Assembly: GCF_025698545.1 (NCBI RefSeq) | Contig: NC_068567.1 | Coordinates: 7,316,001 to 7,380,000 of the forward strand | DNA from: Gossypium raimondii | Lineage: Eukaryota; Streptophyta; Magnoliopsida; Malvales; Malvaceae | Length of the DNA stretch: 64,000 nucleotides | Reading direction: 5' to 3' | Shown here: positions 42,005-54,404 of the stretch, in pieces | Layout of the letters: each line of letters opens with the position of its first letter | Position numbering within the stretch: position 1 is the first letter of the stretch | Position numbers and translations under genes: made by a program | Notes under the pieces: generated by a model | Told to the model about the DNA's origin: nothing | Seen by the model: only the letters and a program-made list of their open reading frames with translations | Database searches by the model: none

Positions 42005-44405
42005 ACTCTTCCCCCTTAAAAAAATTTCGTCCTCGAAAGTTCTCACCTGATAAAAGTCATCAAGTCGAGTCTTTCTATTTTCTTCTTAATGATAAACCAC
42101 ATATAAGTTTATCATAACTTATTCCGATTTAGAACTCGTATCAGAAGTCATATCAAAACTTGATATTATACCAAGTTTAGTTGAACAGACATGATGTTCT
42201 CCTGTCACAACTTCATCATTAGTAGTATAATTACCAAGAAATTCACAGTGATCATCTAACGAATCATAACTGTGAAACCCAAATTATCAAACTTTGACTA
42301 ATGCTTCTGACGTGTCTGCATCTGTAACTTTCAACTTATATTTGTTTCTCATTATATGGAAAGCGTCAAGCAATATTGTTTAACACAAGCCAATAGCTTC
42401 AACTAACAAGGCGTCTTTAATCCATAATAGCATTTCCCGATTAGAACTGATCTGATAGATAGATTTCTGTATCATGTCTACTAGAATATGAATCCCTCAT
42501 TCTGATGGTTCATCAATTTACCCGTGAATGCACAAAATTTATTCCCGGGCCTGAAGATAAACTCAAATGCGTATAACTCAATTAACTTTTCAAATAAATA
42601 ACCCACTCTAATTAAAATAACTGAGTCGATTTTATCTATCTGATAATAACATTTCAGAATAATCCCTTCTTCTTGTTGTCAAGACAACCCAAACATACAA
42701 TCTATCACAATCAGAACACTAATCAAATATCCTTAAAACTGCATTAACTTAAACGAAACATATAATCCCATTTTAACTAGTTAACATTAATCAAGATTAC
42801 TTGAGGAATGAAAACCTATTTACAAGTTTGAGCTCAATCTTCCACCGTATTCTTTTTTACCGATGTCAATCCTTTCACGAAAACTAGAAAGGGATTATAT
42901 ATAATAAAACTATTTCAATTATTAATATCGAAGTTTTGAACTATACCAAAGCCACAACCATAAGATAGATTAAAAACCATAGTGCTATAATAGGACCGAC
43001 GTTTCAACCATATAGATAGAACAATACCTCAACATTAATAGTGCACTCCAAAATAGAAGAGGAAAACCGAAAGTAGTCCCAATAACAACCAGTGCAGTAA
43101 TACAAATTATATAATATGAGATCCATATCACCGAGCTCCCATGATCGAATCGGGATTTATAACAGCAATAAATGTAATTACCTCCAGCCAATGAATATCT
43201 TTTACTGATGAACCATGTTTGATAGTTAAGATTATACCATAAGAATGATAAGAAAACCGAGATAATGTAATCCAAGATGTGAAACTATACTAAATTTTTG
43301 AGAATAAAAACCACATTGAATATAAAGAGATCGACGATATCCTAGAGAAAGTCCAGAAAAAGAATATCGCTCATACGCACTAGAAACAGTCGTGATAGAG
43401 ACAATGTAAATTACATATATATAATTCAGAGCATCAACCAGTAGAAGTAGAAAATAGCATCATATGAGTCTTATCATCAAGTCTTCTCTCGAACATAATG
43501 GATTTGAAAACCAAAGAAAGATAGAGCAATGTCGATCATGAATCAACCAGACTTATAATAATTCCGTCTAATATTATGATTAGCCAGCCTTTCTATATGA
43601 TAAGTATCACATCTGAAAATGAACAGTTACATATATCTCTGAGAATAACAGAACATATAGAATATCTAGAGGAGATCGCTGTAAAATACTCAACTATAAT
43701 AGATGCATTCAGATATCTTTGCAATTTCAACATTATCCTACTAACTACTATAGTCATCAGTGATCCCACATTATCCCAACCACTAAAGAAATCAATTCAG
43801 AAGAAATTCTGATTAACCCATTCTTTAAATACCATACCTGAATAAGTCGATTACTCGTGAATAACTTCTTCTTTAATAGCGACATTACGTATCCCGAATA
43901 ATCTTCAGAATAATCTGATACCTCTTCTAGAACTGTCTTTACTAGCTAACCTATTCTCAGTTCTGATCGTATTATTATTTATTCAGCTATTGAGCTCTTT
44001 GGTTTCACACTTGTGAGCTTATTCAATCTAAATCTTGTGAATTTCATTATATAAGACTGTACTATTGAGGGGGTGAAGGTCGTAAAGCCTCAAAATTGAC
44101 TCTCATATGTACACACGTATAACATGACATTTATCATCAACATAATCATTATAAACATTTATTCATACCTTTATGAGTTCCGTCTCATCATAAGCAACAT
44201 TTTTATTCAGATACTTAAGTATCGCTTTCAGCATTATCAAAATTAGCTCGGTTGGAAAACATCTCTGTCTATAAGTAAAACAAATCTCATCAGAGTCTGG
44301 AGATATCACACTATCACAGGTTATATAATGACATGTATTTCTAGACTTCACTTATGCTACGTTCCATCCAAGAACCGACTAAACCGTAGCTCGGATACTA
44401 ATAAA
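42005..44405 (-). other. Non-coding interior of the Gypsy element
   Basis: It runs from the polypurine tract and pol tail (42005-42045) to the primer-binding site (44389-44400). Neither strand shows an intact domain. On the minus strand near 44230-44260 a few codons (SNRANFDNAESD-like) recall the start of Tekay gag, but this is too short to be sure. Most of gag-pol has been lost or replaced. Confidence 0.6.
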
Positions 44406-46389
44406 TGTAACACCCTTAACCCGTATCCGTCACTAGAACAGGGTTACGAAGCATTACCAGAGTTTACAGATCATGTAACAGACATTTCATATCAACTAAC
44501 ATTCATATCAGAAACAAATCAAATTCAATCATATTATCCCTTATGTAAGCCATCGAGGCTCAAAATACACATTAGAAACAAGTCAGGACTAAACCAAATA
44601 CTTAGAGAATTTTTCGAAAAATATTAAAATTTTTCAAAGGTACAAGGGACACACGCCCGTGTGGATATTCGAAATAGGGACACATGGCCGTATCCCAGCC
44701 TGTGTCCAAACTTGTGAGCCCTCTGACTTGGGTCACATGACCAAGCCACATGCCCGTGTGCTAGGCCATGTGAGTATTCTGTTTTGTGCAATTAAAAGAT
44801 ATAGGGGACACACGTCTGTATCACCTGGCCGTATGTCACACATGACTGAGAGACACGCCCATGTCTCTGTCCGTGTGGATGGACATAGGCCATTTTACAA
44901 ACCATATTTCTCACCCAATTTAGTGTCAACCTACAATCAACTTTGTACAAATAAACAAGTCATAACAAGGCATTCGAATCAAGCCAAACTCAATACTTAA
45001 ACATGCTATACTATCACATACAAACAATATGCCCTTAGGCACCTTAAATGACAAATACAAATATGTTTAACCATATAATCCATCTAACCAAGTAATCAAC
45101 CAATTTTTATGTCTAATCGTATTAATACACAACATGTAAATCATTTACTAAAACTTACCATTTTGTACCAATTGTACCACTTATTCAATAGCATCAAATA
45201 AATATACACTTACTATAGCATAGTACCAAATCACACCAAGTTATAAAACGTACCTCATATGCATTTTCAACTACTATTTTACCTTTCATCACTCAACCAC
45301 AAATCATTCCACACATCAACATTTTAAGGCAAATTATGCACATATCAAAATACCAAAACATAAGCCAAATGAGTGGCTAAACTCAACAAAACACGTATAG
45401 GCCAACATTTAGCCAAAAATAACCTATACATGCCATTATAACCAGAATTAAAACATTCAAAAGTCCCGATAGATAATGTGATATAACTCTGATAAGCTTC
45501 CAACCCAATCGAGCTTCCGATAATCTGAAAAGTAAAGAAAAACAAATACGTAAGCAATGAATGCTTAGTAAGCTCGTATAAACTTTAATCATATCAATTC
45601 ATTTCAAATATGAAATTTATACATATCAAGAATAACCCAATATTGATACCACAATACTCATGAAGTTATATTCAACAACTCATAGGGTGGATAAATCCAC
45701 AGCATCACTTATACATATTATTCCTATCATAGTAGGAATTTTAAACAACTTTAACTCTTCCAAATTTCTTTATTTTCATTTGCATTTCTTTACTTTCCAC
45801 ACTCATTCCATATGCATAACACACCAGTCAAAAGCATATTATTCAACCATAGCCACAAGCTAGTGCATTTAAATATAGCCTTTTTCGAATTAATCACATG
45901 ATAAGTTATTTCATAAGAAATTGCATAACTTAAACCTTACCACTCTTTCATGAGCACTAGCATATTTTCTCTTGAGTACTTACCATTTCAGTACATCATA
46001 TAAATAAGCATATTACCATTCAACCAATAGCTTGGCACTTGCCTAAGCATCAATAACAACACTTGTTAGCGTACTTCCACATATTTCATATAAATTCAAC
46101 ATTGATAAATTTATTTTCTCGACATGTCACACTTGAGTTTATTACTCGTCTCAACTTACATAATGTCCTTGTATCGTCATATAAAAAATATTCATATATG
46201 TACATATCGTAATACATATCATTCTCTTACCATTTTTTCATGAACATATATCATTCATTTCATTATATCAATATATCATATACCACCATTTCCATGTATT
46301 TCGTATATATATTCTGGTAATAGTTCGTATCGAACTCATATTGTCTCATAACATAACATTTCCCGTTGAGCCATTTAGAATACCGTTGG

Positions 46390-47309
46390 CAATATCTCAA
46401 TTTTGACCAGCAAGGAACCTTGCCATGGTAGCCTCTCGATCCTCCTCAACGTCAACTCGAATCATGGCTAACTCCATCTATTTGTAGTAGTCTTCTACAT
46501 TCCGATTTCCTTGAGTGAGATTTTACAACTTTTGGTACAATTCACGGTGATAATAGGCAAGAATAAATCTCTTCCTCATGATTGCTTTCATTTCGGCCCA
46601 TGTAGACACGGGTCATTCTCCATTCCTCCTTCGGCTCATGGTATGCTGGTCCCACCAAATGATAGCATAATCGGAGAATTTTATGGCTACAAGTTTAACT
46701 TTCTTGCTTTCCAAGTAGTTGTGACACTCGAAGACAAGTTTGATTTTCTTCTCCCACTCTAAATATGCTTCGGGATCGTTTTTCCCTTAGAATGGGGGAA
46801 TCGCCATCTTGATATTTTTGAGGTCATTATCCACTCAGTTTCTTTCTTTCGGTTCTCGGTTCCTTTGACCTTGTCGCCTCTCGCTAGGATCTGAGGCTTG
46901 ATCACTTTCCATATCACTAGGCTCGTAGAAATCATATCAGTTTAGCCTAGGATGGCCCCGCTCCCTCCTTGGGTTTTGTAAAGTCCTTTAACGTTGGACT
47001 CGTTCTTCCAACTGTTCTAAATGCTCTTGTACAGGCTCTATACGTCATTGGAGCATTTGGTCTATCTGGCGGATGAGGGCTTGATATGTTAAGTCGGGTA
47101 TACCACCACCAACAATATTTCTTACGGGGCGTACACCACTGGCTTCCACAACATTTCTCTCAGGACTACGAGACATGGTGTTTCCTTACAGCAAACCTCA
47201 CTAATTCACTCAAAAGAAAAGAATACACTCTGCTCATGTTTCACTCAGTTTTCGGCTTTTGTCACTCTAATGTCCTCACAATCTCTTGCCTTTTTCCACT
47301 CTTGTCCTC
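46390..47309 (-). pseudogene. Gypsy gag 5' part (leader + N-terminus) inserted in an LTR, broken
   Basis: On the minus strand a leader is followed by an ATG at 47176, then frames giving MSRSPERNVVEASG, MAIPPF, NDPEAYLEWEKKIKLVFECHNY, then a core with FSDYAIIWWDQ and RKRFIPCYYHRELYQKL, and EEDREATMARFLAG, the hallmarks of the Ty3/Gypsy capsid gene. Several in-frame stops make it a dead copy. It ends abruptly where LTR sequence resumes. The partner LTR is continuous across this point (near 40352), so the piece is an insertion. There is no zinc knuckle, protease or RT. Confidence 0.82.
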
Positions 47310-47366
47310 ACACGGGTAGTACACATGAAGTGTACAAAACTGTAATCCATCAATTCATGTATATGT

Positions 47367-47606
47367 ATGCTCATACGAGCATGTAAACGGGAAGTTGTTC
47401 CAAGCCATATAACGGGAAGCTCATGTGAGTTGTATAATAGGAAGCTCTTGCCAGCTGAGTATCGGGAAGCTCATACGAGTTGTATAACGGGAAGCTTAAG
47501 AGAGCCATTAATTGAGAAGCTCATGAGAGCCAATTATCGGGAAGCTCATGCGAGCCAAATATCGGGATGTTCATAAGAGCTAAATAACGGGAAGCTCGTG
47601 AGAGCT
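47367..47606. repeat. ~26 bp minisatellite in 5' LTR
   Basis: About nine degenerate copies of the AACGGGAAGCTCATGAGAGC unit, one more than in the partner LTR. It sits immediately downstream of the gag insertion. Confidence 0.88.
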
Positions 47607-48979
47607 GTGGTGTGTCGCAACACATGCATGACCATTACCAATCGGGAACCCTTAATGACAATGTCATTTGTATCCATCGAATTTCTTAGGTTCAAACAGA
47701 ACTTAATACTTGTCAGATACATTTGGATATGTGATCAATACTTATACATGACAATTATAAATTTCACAAACATAACATTCAATTTAAACATATAAAAATA
47801 CAATTTAGTTACACAAACTTACCTATTGCAGAAATACCAAAATTTATGGGCGTTTTGGTAATTTTCTATTTTCCTCGATTTTCTACTCGATCTTGATCTA
47901 AATTAATAATTTCATTCAATATATATTAATTTAGATGATAAAACAAATCATTTCATGCAATTTGGTCATTTTGACATTTTACAAAATTTCGCCTAAAATT
48001 TTACTTTTATTCAATTTAGTCCTGAACCCAAAACATGAAAATTAACTATTTTAATACAAATCCAAGATAGAAAAATATTCATGGAATTTAGTGAAACCCA
48101 TTTTTCAATAATTTCACAAAAATCCTTGTATTTTTACTAATTTAACAATTTAATCCTTAATCGAAAAATTCATCAAAATCACTTAACAAAATACTTTTAA
48201 TTAACAACTAATATCTCAAATTCATCATTTAAAATAAAAAAATCATATAGATTCATCAATGGAAACATCCAAAATCTTTAACAAAATCAAAAAATTGGAC
48301 GTAATTGTAACAATCTCAAAAACATAAAAATTATAAGAAACAGATAAGAATTGAACTCACATGAAGCAAAAATTGAAAACCCAGCTTAAGCACTCTCCCA
48401 TGTCTATTTGGAACCGAAACTTCGAGAAGAAAATGTCTAGAAAGCTTTAAATTAAATTTGTTTCATTTTAATTTCCATTTAATTACAATTTTGCCATTGT
48501 TTCTTTTTATTTTATTATTTTCCTTTCTTATGCCGCCTCACCTTTAGATTTAGGTTTATTTATTTCTTAAGTCCTCCATCATTTATTAATCAAACCATTT
48601 AATCACTTAATTTCTATAATTAGCAAGTTTTGCATCTTTTTCAATTTAGTCCTTTTAATTAATTAACTATTGAAACGTTAAAATTTTTTAACGAAACTTT
48701 AATACCACCTTATTGATACTCCGTAAATATTTATAAAAATATTTATGACTCGGTTTATTGAAACGAGGTCTCGATACCTTATTTTCTAAAACCACTTGAC
48801 TTAAGGTTTTATCACTTGAACTTAATAATTCATTATAAGACATAAATTACCAATTCAAAAATCTTTTTAAAACCATATTTGACTCGTAAATATTAAATAA
48901 TAATATTTACGAGCTTACTCATCAAATTTGGTTTCCTCGAACCACTATTTTCGACACCACTAAAATACAGGCTGTTATA

Positions 48980-49288
48980 GAGTCATCCGCTCCGATGCCC
49001 AAGACAATGCATCTTCCTAATTGGACTTGATAGACGATTTATTAGTCTTTCAATTGGTTTGGTCAATTCCGATTAGAATAAGGACATGTTTAGGTTCGTC
49101 TACTAATACAAGTTGTCTTTCCGTACTACGATCTGAGCAGATAATACTGCTCAGTATTAGTTAAACATTTAGACAAACAATAAGCAACATTTGCTTTTAT
49201 TTGCTTTGTGTCCAAAAACCATGTGAGGACAATTATACAAATTATATTAATGTAACTAATTTATATTGATGAAAATACTACACTTAGG
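48980..49288. other. Unassigned flank between Gypsy element and LINE remnant
   Basis: No gene. It looks like LTR-type DNA and may be the other half of whatever occupies 37861-38315. No terminal repeat proven. Confidence 0.35.
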
Positions 49289-50190
49289 GCACTAAAAGTT
49301 ATTAGTAAGGTGTATTGGTCCGTATGGGATGGTCGTTCAGTGAATTTTTGGAACGATGTATTAATTCCGCAAATCAATTCTCTGAAAACTTTTTATATTG
49401 GACGGGGACAACCAAATGAAACCCTTCGTATGTGGGATATGATCAATCATATGATTGGTTGAAGTGGAACTTGACAAAGCAAGGTGGTTTTGATAGAAAA
49501 TATATTGATTGAGAGACTCTTTTTTCTATTTTATGATGGCTTTTATGGAAGACCCGTAACAATTTTATCTTTGCTAGAACACATAGTTCTATACAAGAAG
49601 TTGTTGATACATGAGTTTTATGGGCAAGGAGTTGTACAAGTTCAAATCCTGCTCAGATTCTGGTCACTTCTACAGTTACGTCTACACATTGGTGTCCACT
49701 TGAGATAGGATGGGTCAAACTCAACATAGATGAGGTGAGTTCGATATGTGGTTCAAATGCTTCGATTGGGGGAGTCTTTAGAGATTCACCCGCGAGTTGG
49801 TTATATGGTTTCTCTATGAGAACTGATAAGAAACCAGTTTTCAAAATTGAGTCAAGAGCCATTTAAGAGGGACTTTCTATAGCAGGGGAGTCAGGTTTTA
49901 GGTAGCTGGATTTAGAATGTGATAATGCAGTTTTGGTGGAGACTCTCCTAGCTGGAGGTACGACTAGTAACAGATTGCAAGAATTAAGGCTAATTCATCA
50001 ACTCCTATGTCGTAATTGGAAGGTGCAGATTCGTCATATCTCTCGGTCCCAAATAAAGTTGTCGATCATATGGCAAAGATTGCAAATGACTATAGCAATA
50101 ATGTGAAAATGTTTGAGGATCCTCCGAGTTCGATTCTGGGGTTGCTGTTTGATGAACAAAATAATGATGTCGTTGTTATGCTTTAGTATT
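49289..50190 (+). mobile_element. LINE 3' remnant: post-RT region and RNase H-like domain, broken
   Basis: Plus-strand codons at 49289-49460 give KVYWSVWDGRSVNFWNDVLI and then RGQPNETLRMWDMI, typical of the region after RT in plant LINEs. From about 49685 they give WCPLEIGWVKLNID, SIGGVFRDSPASWLYGF, an IESRAI phrase and LECDNAVLVE, typical of the plant RNase H-like (RVT_3) domain. In-frame stops near 49460, 49864 and 49905 and small frame breaks show it is dead. Same orientation as 37002-37860, so both may be parts of one LINE. Confidence 0.75.
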
Positions 50191-50838
50191 TTCATTTTTC
50201 TGTAATCGCAATATGTTGTTTCTTTCTAAAAACAAACCCAATTTCAACATATACAAAACTCAGATCAAAAGCATCAAGAGATTGAATTGACTAAAATTAT
50301 GGTGAGGAAAGCTATAACTTAAGCCCAAATTAATCATGCTCCAAACTACATTTTTTTAAATAATGTTATTTTACATTAATTACTAAAAATTATATTTTAT
50401 GTTGAATATATTAAAATATTTTAATTATTATTTGAAAAAAAAATTATTATAATATTTGAATTGATAAATTAATATATTTTATTACATTTAATAATTCAAA
50501 CAAGACATATTAGGTTATGTTAATTATTGCAATTAAAAACACAAAATCTAAAAAGCTAATTAAATATTAAACGCGAAAAATACATTTGAAATTAGAAGCT
50601 AGTTTTATAGGGGGGATAAGATGTTGAATAAGACTTAACTCGCATGGATTTGGGATAACTGAAAATACCATTATATGTGACGTTCTTCATGAAATTACGG
50701 TTTTCAAAATTGGATAGGTGAACAGGCAGGCCACCAATTTGTCGGTCCGATCAATCCAAATGATTCTACTAAATAAATTATTAAAAAATTATAAAAATAA
50801 AAATATTACAAATGGTTCAGTCGGTCTGTATCACGGAC
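50191..50838. other. AT-rich intergenic DNA
   Basis: Nothing recognisable apart from the 5 bp target site CGGAC at 50834-50838 that borders the next LTR. Confidence 0.5.
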
Positions 50839-53719
50839 TGTAATACCCCCTACCCGTATTCGTCGCCAAAATAGGGTATGAGGCATTACCAGATTTTACC
50901 GAATAAATTTTTCTTTTTTGAATTCAATATAACCCCTTTACCAGTATCTAATCTTCCCTGCAATTTTAAACCGAGACCAATCCATCACAACCAATTCATT
51001 CCAACATATTTTCAAGACAGATTTAACATATTCATAAGATCACTTCATCACGTACCAAAACCAAAATTTGTTAGCCATACCAATGGCTAACTATACATTC
51101 ATTTCACATTAACATTTACTTTACTAGCTTATACATGCCATTGATTTCCAAAATAAAGTTTCTTTATGTACCGAGATTTTGAGGTTGATAGTGTGATGCA
51201 TCTCCGACCAAATCCGACCTCCGAGCTCTTAACACTACAAAACATGGGAAAAAGAAACAGGGTAAGCACTTTGTGCTTAGTAAGCTCATGTAACAGGAAT
51301 TATACTTACCTAATATTTTCAATACAATGCGATAAACATTCATACATCTATTCAACACATTATTCCCCTATCATGCACAAACTCAACATTCAAGTTAGTT
51401 CAATAATTTCTATGTATCAATAATATATACCATTATTGATGAGCTCATCAATTCCGTAATTTTCATTCCCTTGTTATTTTTCCATATTTATCCCGTTGAA
51501 CTACTTGGAATTTCGATGGATTTTCAGGGGTACACTTAAGTGTACAAATCTGGGTCCGTCAATTCATATTCATGTGCGCACATTTCCATTTCAGAGAGCA
51601 CACTCCCGCGAACCTCATCCTTACAGCGGGATTACCAGTCCAGGCTAAATCCCCTGCAACGACAATTACTCTAATGAGCTTGGATCTGAATTACCAGTCT
51701 GAGCTAAATCCATTTTCCACATATTCTTCAGGAGGGCTATATCAGAATAGGATCACCCGTCCGGGCTAGATCCTTTTTACCGTCAATTCCTTTTCAGAGA
51801 TCCATCGAATTTTCCTTCCATTCAACCGGGATTTATTTTCTCTTTTCATCAAATATATCAATGCTTCATCAATTTTCATACAATGAACATTCAAATCATA
51901 TTCACATCAATAACAAACATTTCAAGCATTTAAGAATATAATTCAAGTTACACGAACTTACCTCGACACTTGTTCGTAAACAAAAATCTATTAATCCCGA
52001 ACTTTTTCTTTTCCTCGATCTAGCTTTATATTTGAACTTTCTGGATCTAAATAAATAAATTTAATCATTAATCTAATACATTTCATGTTCATATGTAACA
52101 TTCTCTATAATTCCATTATTATTTATAGTGCATTCAAAGCTGTCTCACTGAGTCACAGTCACTAAATTATTTATATCTTGAGGTACGGAATTCCAAATTA
52201 AGATCAGTTAATTTTCCCTGAAACTAGACTCACATATATTATTACCATAAAATTTTCAGAATTTTTGGTTTACCCAACAAGTACAGTTTATTCTTTAAAG
52301 TTTCCCCTGTTTCACTATTTGACAGTTCCGACCCATTTTCACTAAAAATTAATTATCTCATTGTACAGAATTCGGATGATGTTTCCGTTTATTTCTTCTG
52401 AAAATAGACTCATTAAATATTTTAACCATATAAATTATAACTCACAATAATTTTTGTACAATTTTTAATGATTTTCTAAATTCAGAACAGGGGAACCCGA
52501 ATTCATTCTGACATTGTCTTGCAAAATCTATTATATCTCATGATTTACAATTCCATTGATTAAACCGTTTTCTATGAGAAACTAGACTCAATAAGATTTA
52601 ATTTAATATTTTATTCATCCTTAAATTCAATCTCTAAAATTTTTGGTGATTTTTCAAAGTTAGACTACTGCTGCTGTCCAAAACTGTTTTAGTGTATGAT
52701 GTTAATTACCATTTTTCCCTAAACTTTCAATAAATGATAATTTCTTCCCTGCTCAATTAACCTCTCAATTGAGCTGATTTTTCTCAATTAACACTTTATC
52801 CCATCACTTTAAACTACTTTATAAGCTTTGGAAATCAGAATTTTAGTACTAGACTTTAATTCCAAACTTTTTCACAATTAGGTCTTACAAATCAATTTCT
52901 ATTGAAATTATCTAATAAAATCATCTCATAAACAGATTAAAGCTTCAATTTCATCCTATTTCATCATAAAATTCCAGCACATATTCATAGCAACTTTCAA
53001 ATTCATTCATAAAATCAAAAACTAATGAATTTAGTAATAGGACGTAGTTGTAAAAGTCTTAGAAACACAAATATTTCAAGAAAAAGGTAAGAATTAACTC
53101 ACTTGGTGCAAAAATTATGAAAAACCAGCTTGAAGAAACCCTTAGGACGTTTTTGGCTGATGAGAATGCAGAAAATATGAAGAGAATTCTAGATATTCCA
53201 CTTTAGTCCTAACTTTTAAAGTAAATTTTGCAATATTCCAATTTTACCCTTAATTCTTCAATTCTCCTGATTTTTCTCAGCTTATGCAGCCCAAAATATC
53301 TCCTTTTGGGTTTATTTTCAATTTATGTCCCTCCTCATTTAACAATTGAGCCATTTAATCCTTCTAGTAACTTTTACACCTTTTTCAATTTAGTCCTTTT
53401 CACTTAATTGACTATCCAAACATTAAAATTTTCTAACTAAATTTTAATACCATATTACTAACACTTCATAAATATTTATAAAAATATTTTTGACTCGGTT
53501 TTACCAGATCGAGGTCTCGATACCTTATTTTTACCCAATTTCTTCAATAATTTCTTTTTCTAACTAACCACTAAATCGGTAAAATTTTCTATAGATATTT
53601 TCATACGATTTTCCTATCATATCAATATTCATGCAAAAATATTAAAATAAATTTATCTTTAAATCGGATTTGTGGTTACGAAACCACTATTCCGATAGCC
53701 TTGAATTTGGGCCATTACA
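50839..53719. mobile_element. Solo LTR, Tekay/Del-like, with perfect TSD
   Basis: 2881 bp, from TGTAATACCCCCTACCC to TTGGGCCATTACA, flanked by CGGAC at 50834-50838 and 53720-53724. There is no internal region, primer site or polypurine tract, so it arose by LTR-LTR recombination. At 51590-51780 the phrase ATTACCAGTC(C/T)..GCTAAATCC recurs about three times. It shares several blocks with the LTR at 10245-12496 (GACTCACATAT, TTTCCCCTGTTTCACT, CTGCTGTCCAAAACTGTTTT). Confidence 0.9.
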
Positions 53720-53724
53720 CGGAC

Positions 53725-54404
53725 AACTTGTCTAAAGCCTTTCTTCAAATCAATACCCTAACTGATTCCTGATTCAACTAATCAATACAGTCTGTTTAGA
53801 TAACTATGGAATCAAATTCCCTAAATAAGGCTAAAATATCATGAAAATAAAAAAAAAAGAGAGAAAAAAGAAAAGCATCAAACGGATTGACAGATATGAG
53901 CCACAATTGTAAATGGTGCATTGACAGGTGATACCATAGAGATGTACAAAAATTGTAATAAAAAAAAAAAAGAAAGAAAAGAAAAAACCTATACATTTCA
54001 AGTGGTTCATGAGATTGATTATATGAGAGATTCACTAACATTAAGATTTCTATGAAGAAATATCTATTTATATTCAAACATCTAGTGTTCCCGCCGAGCC
54101 ATTTGTTAGTGTTGTTTAAACTTTGGATTGGCATAGAAGATAACTTGGTGGAAGGAAGATGCATATCCATGTTTCTATGGGGCACTGCAAACTAACCATT
54201 TCATTAATTCCTTCAAAACTGCAAAATAAGTGAATCCTTGGTGGAAGATGAAGGCGCATTCGTCTGAAAGCTCATTCAATGCTCGAAAATGGATGCTTCA
54301 ACTTCGTCCCTTAGCTTAAACCTTTTTTATCGGCAAAAAGTCTGTTGGCATTGATTCCCAAGTTAGTTGTTGCTGTTGCCAAAAGTTGATCGCATACGCA
54401 CCAC
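53725..54404. other. Intergenic and VPS13 3' UTR
   Basis: The right part is presumably the VPS13 3' UTR (reading minus). A/G-rich homopurine runs near 53850-53880 and 53960-53990. No gene seen; a minus-strand frame at 53796-54185 has no domain. Confidence 0.5.

Larger units (their letters stand above)
38316..48979 (-). mobile_element. Minus-strand Tekay/Del-like Gypsy LTR retrotransposon, non-autonomous
   Basis: Two LTRs of one family (38316-42004 and 44406-48979) flank 2.4 kb. Orientation is minus. Next to the left LTR the minus strand reads the polypurine tract AAGGGGGAAGAGT, just after codons for a pol tail (VRTFEDEIFLRGK) of the kind that ends Tekay polyproteins. Next to the right LTR the minus strand reads TAGTATCCGAGC at 44389-44400, a 10/12 match to the initiator-Met tRNA primer site TGGTATCAGAGC. 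So the right LTR is the 5' LTR and the left is the 3' LTR. The interior encodes no recognisable gag, protease, RT or integrase core. The 5 bp flanks (TCTGG / GAGTC) do not match. Confidence 0.8.
44406..48979 (-). repeat. 5' LTR of the minus-strand Gypsy element, with inserted gag piece
   Basis: 4574 bp, from TGTAACACCCTTAACC to CAGGCTGTTATA (the terminal TTACA has become TTATA). It is longer than its partner because of a roughly 0.92 kb insertion at about 46390-47309. It lacks about 54 bp of the CACACG-rich block present in the partner near 38571-38630. The minisatellite is at 47367-47606. Confidence 0.82.

Noticed and set aside
43576..43812. A 78-codon frame in the interior of the Gypsy element
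   Set aside because: It is opposite to the element's sense strand and has no recognisable domain.
38311..48984. A target-site duplication for the minus-strand Gypsy element
   Set aside because: The flanks TCTGG and GAGTC do not match and I could not find an alternative end that restores one.
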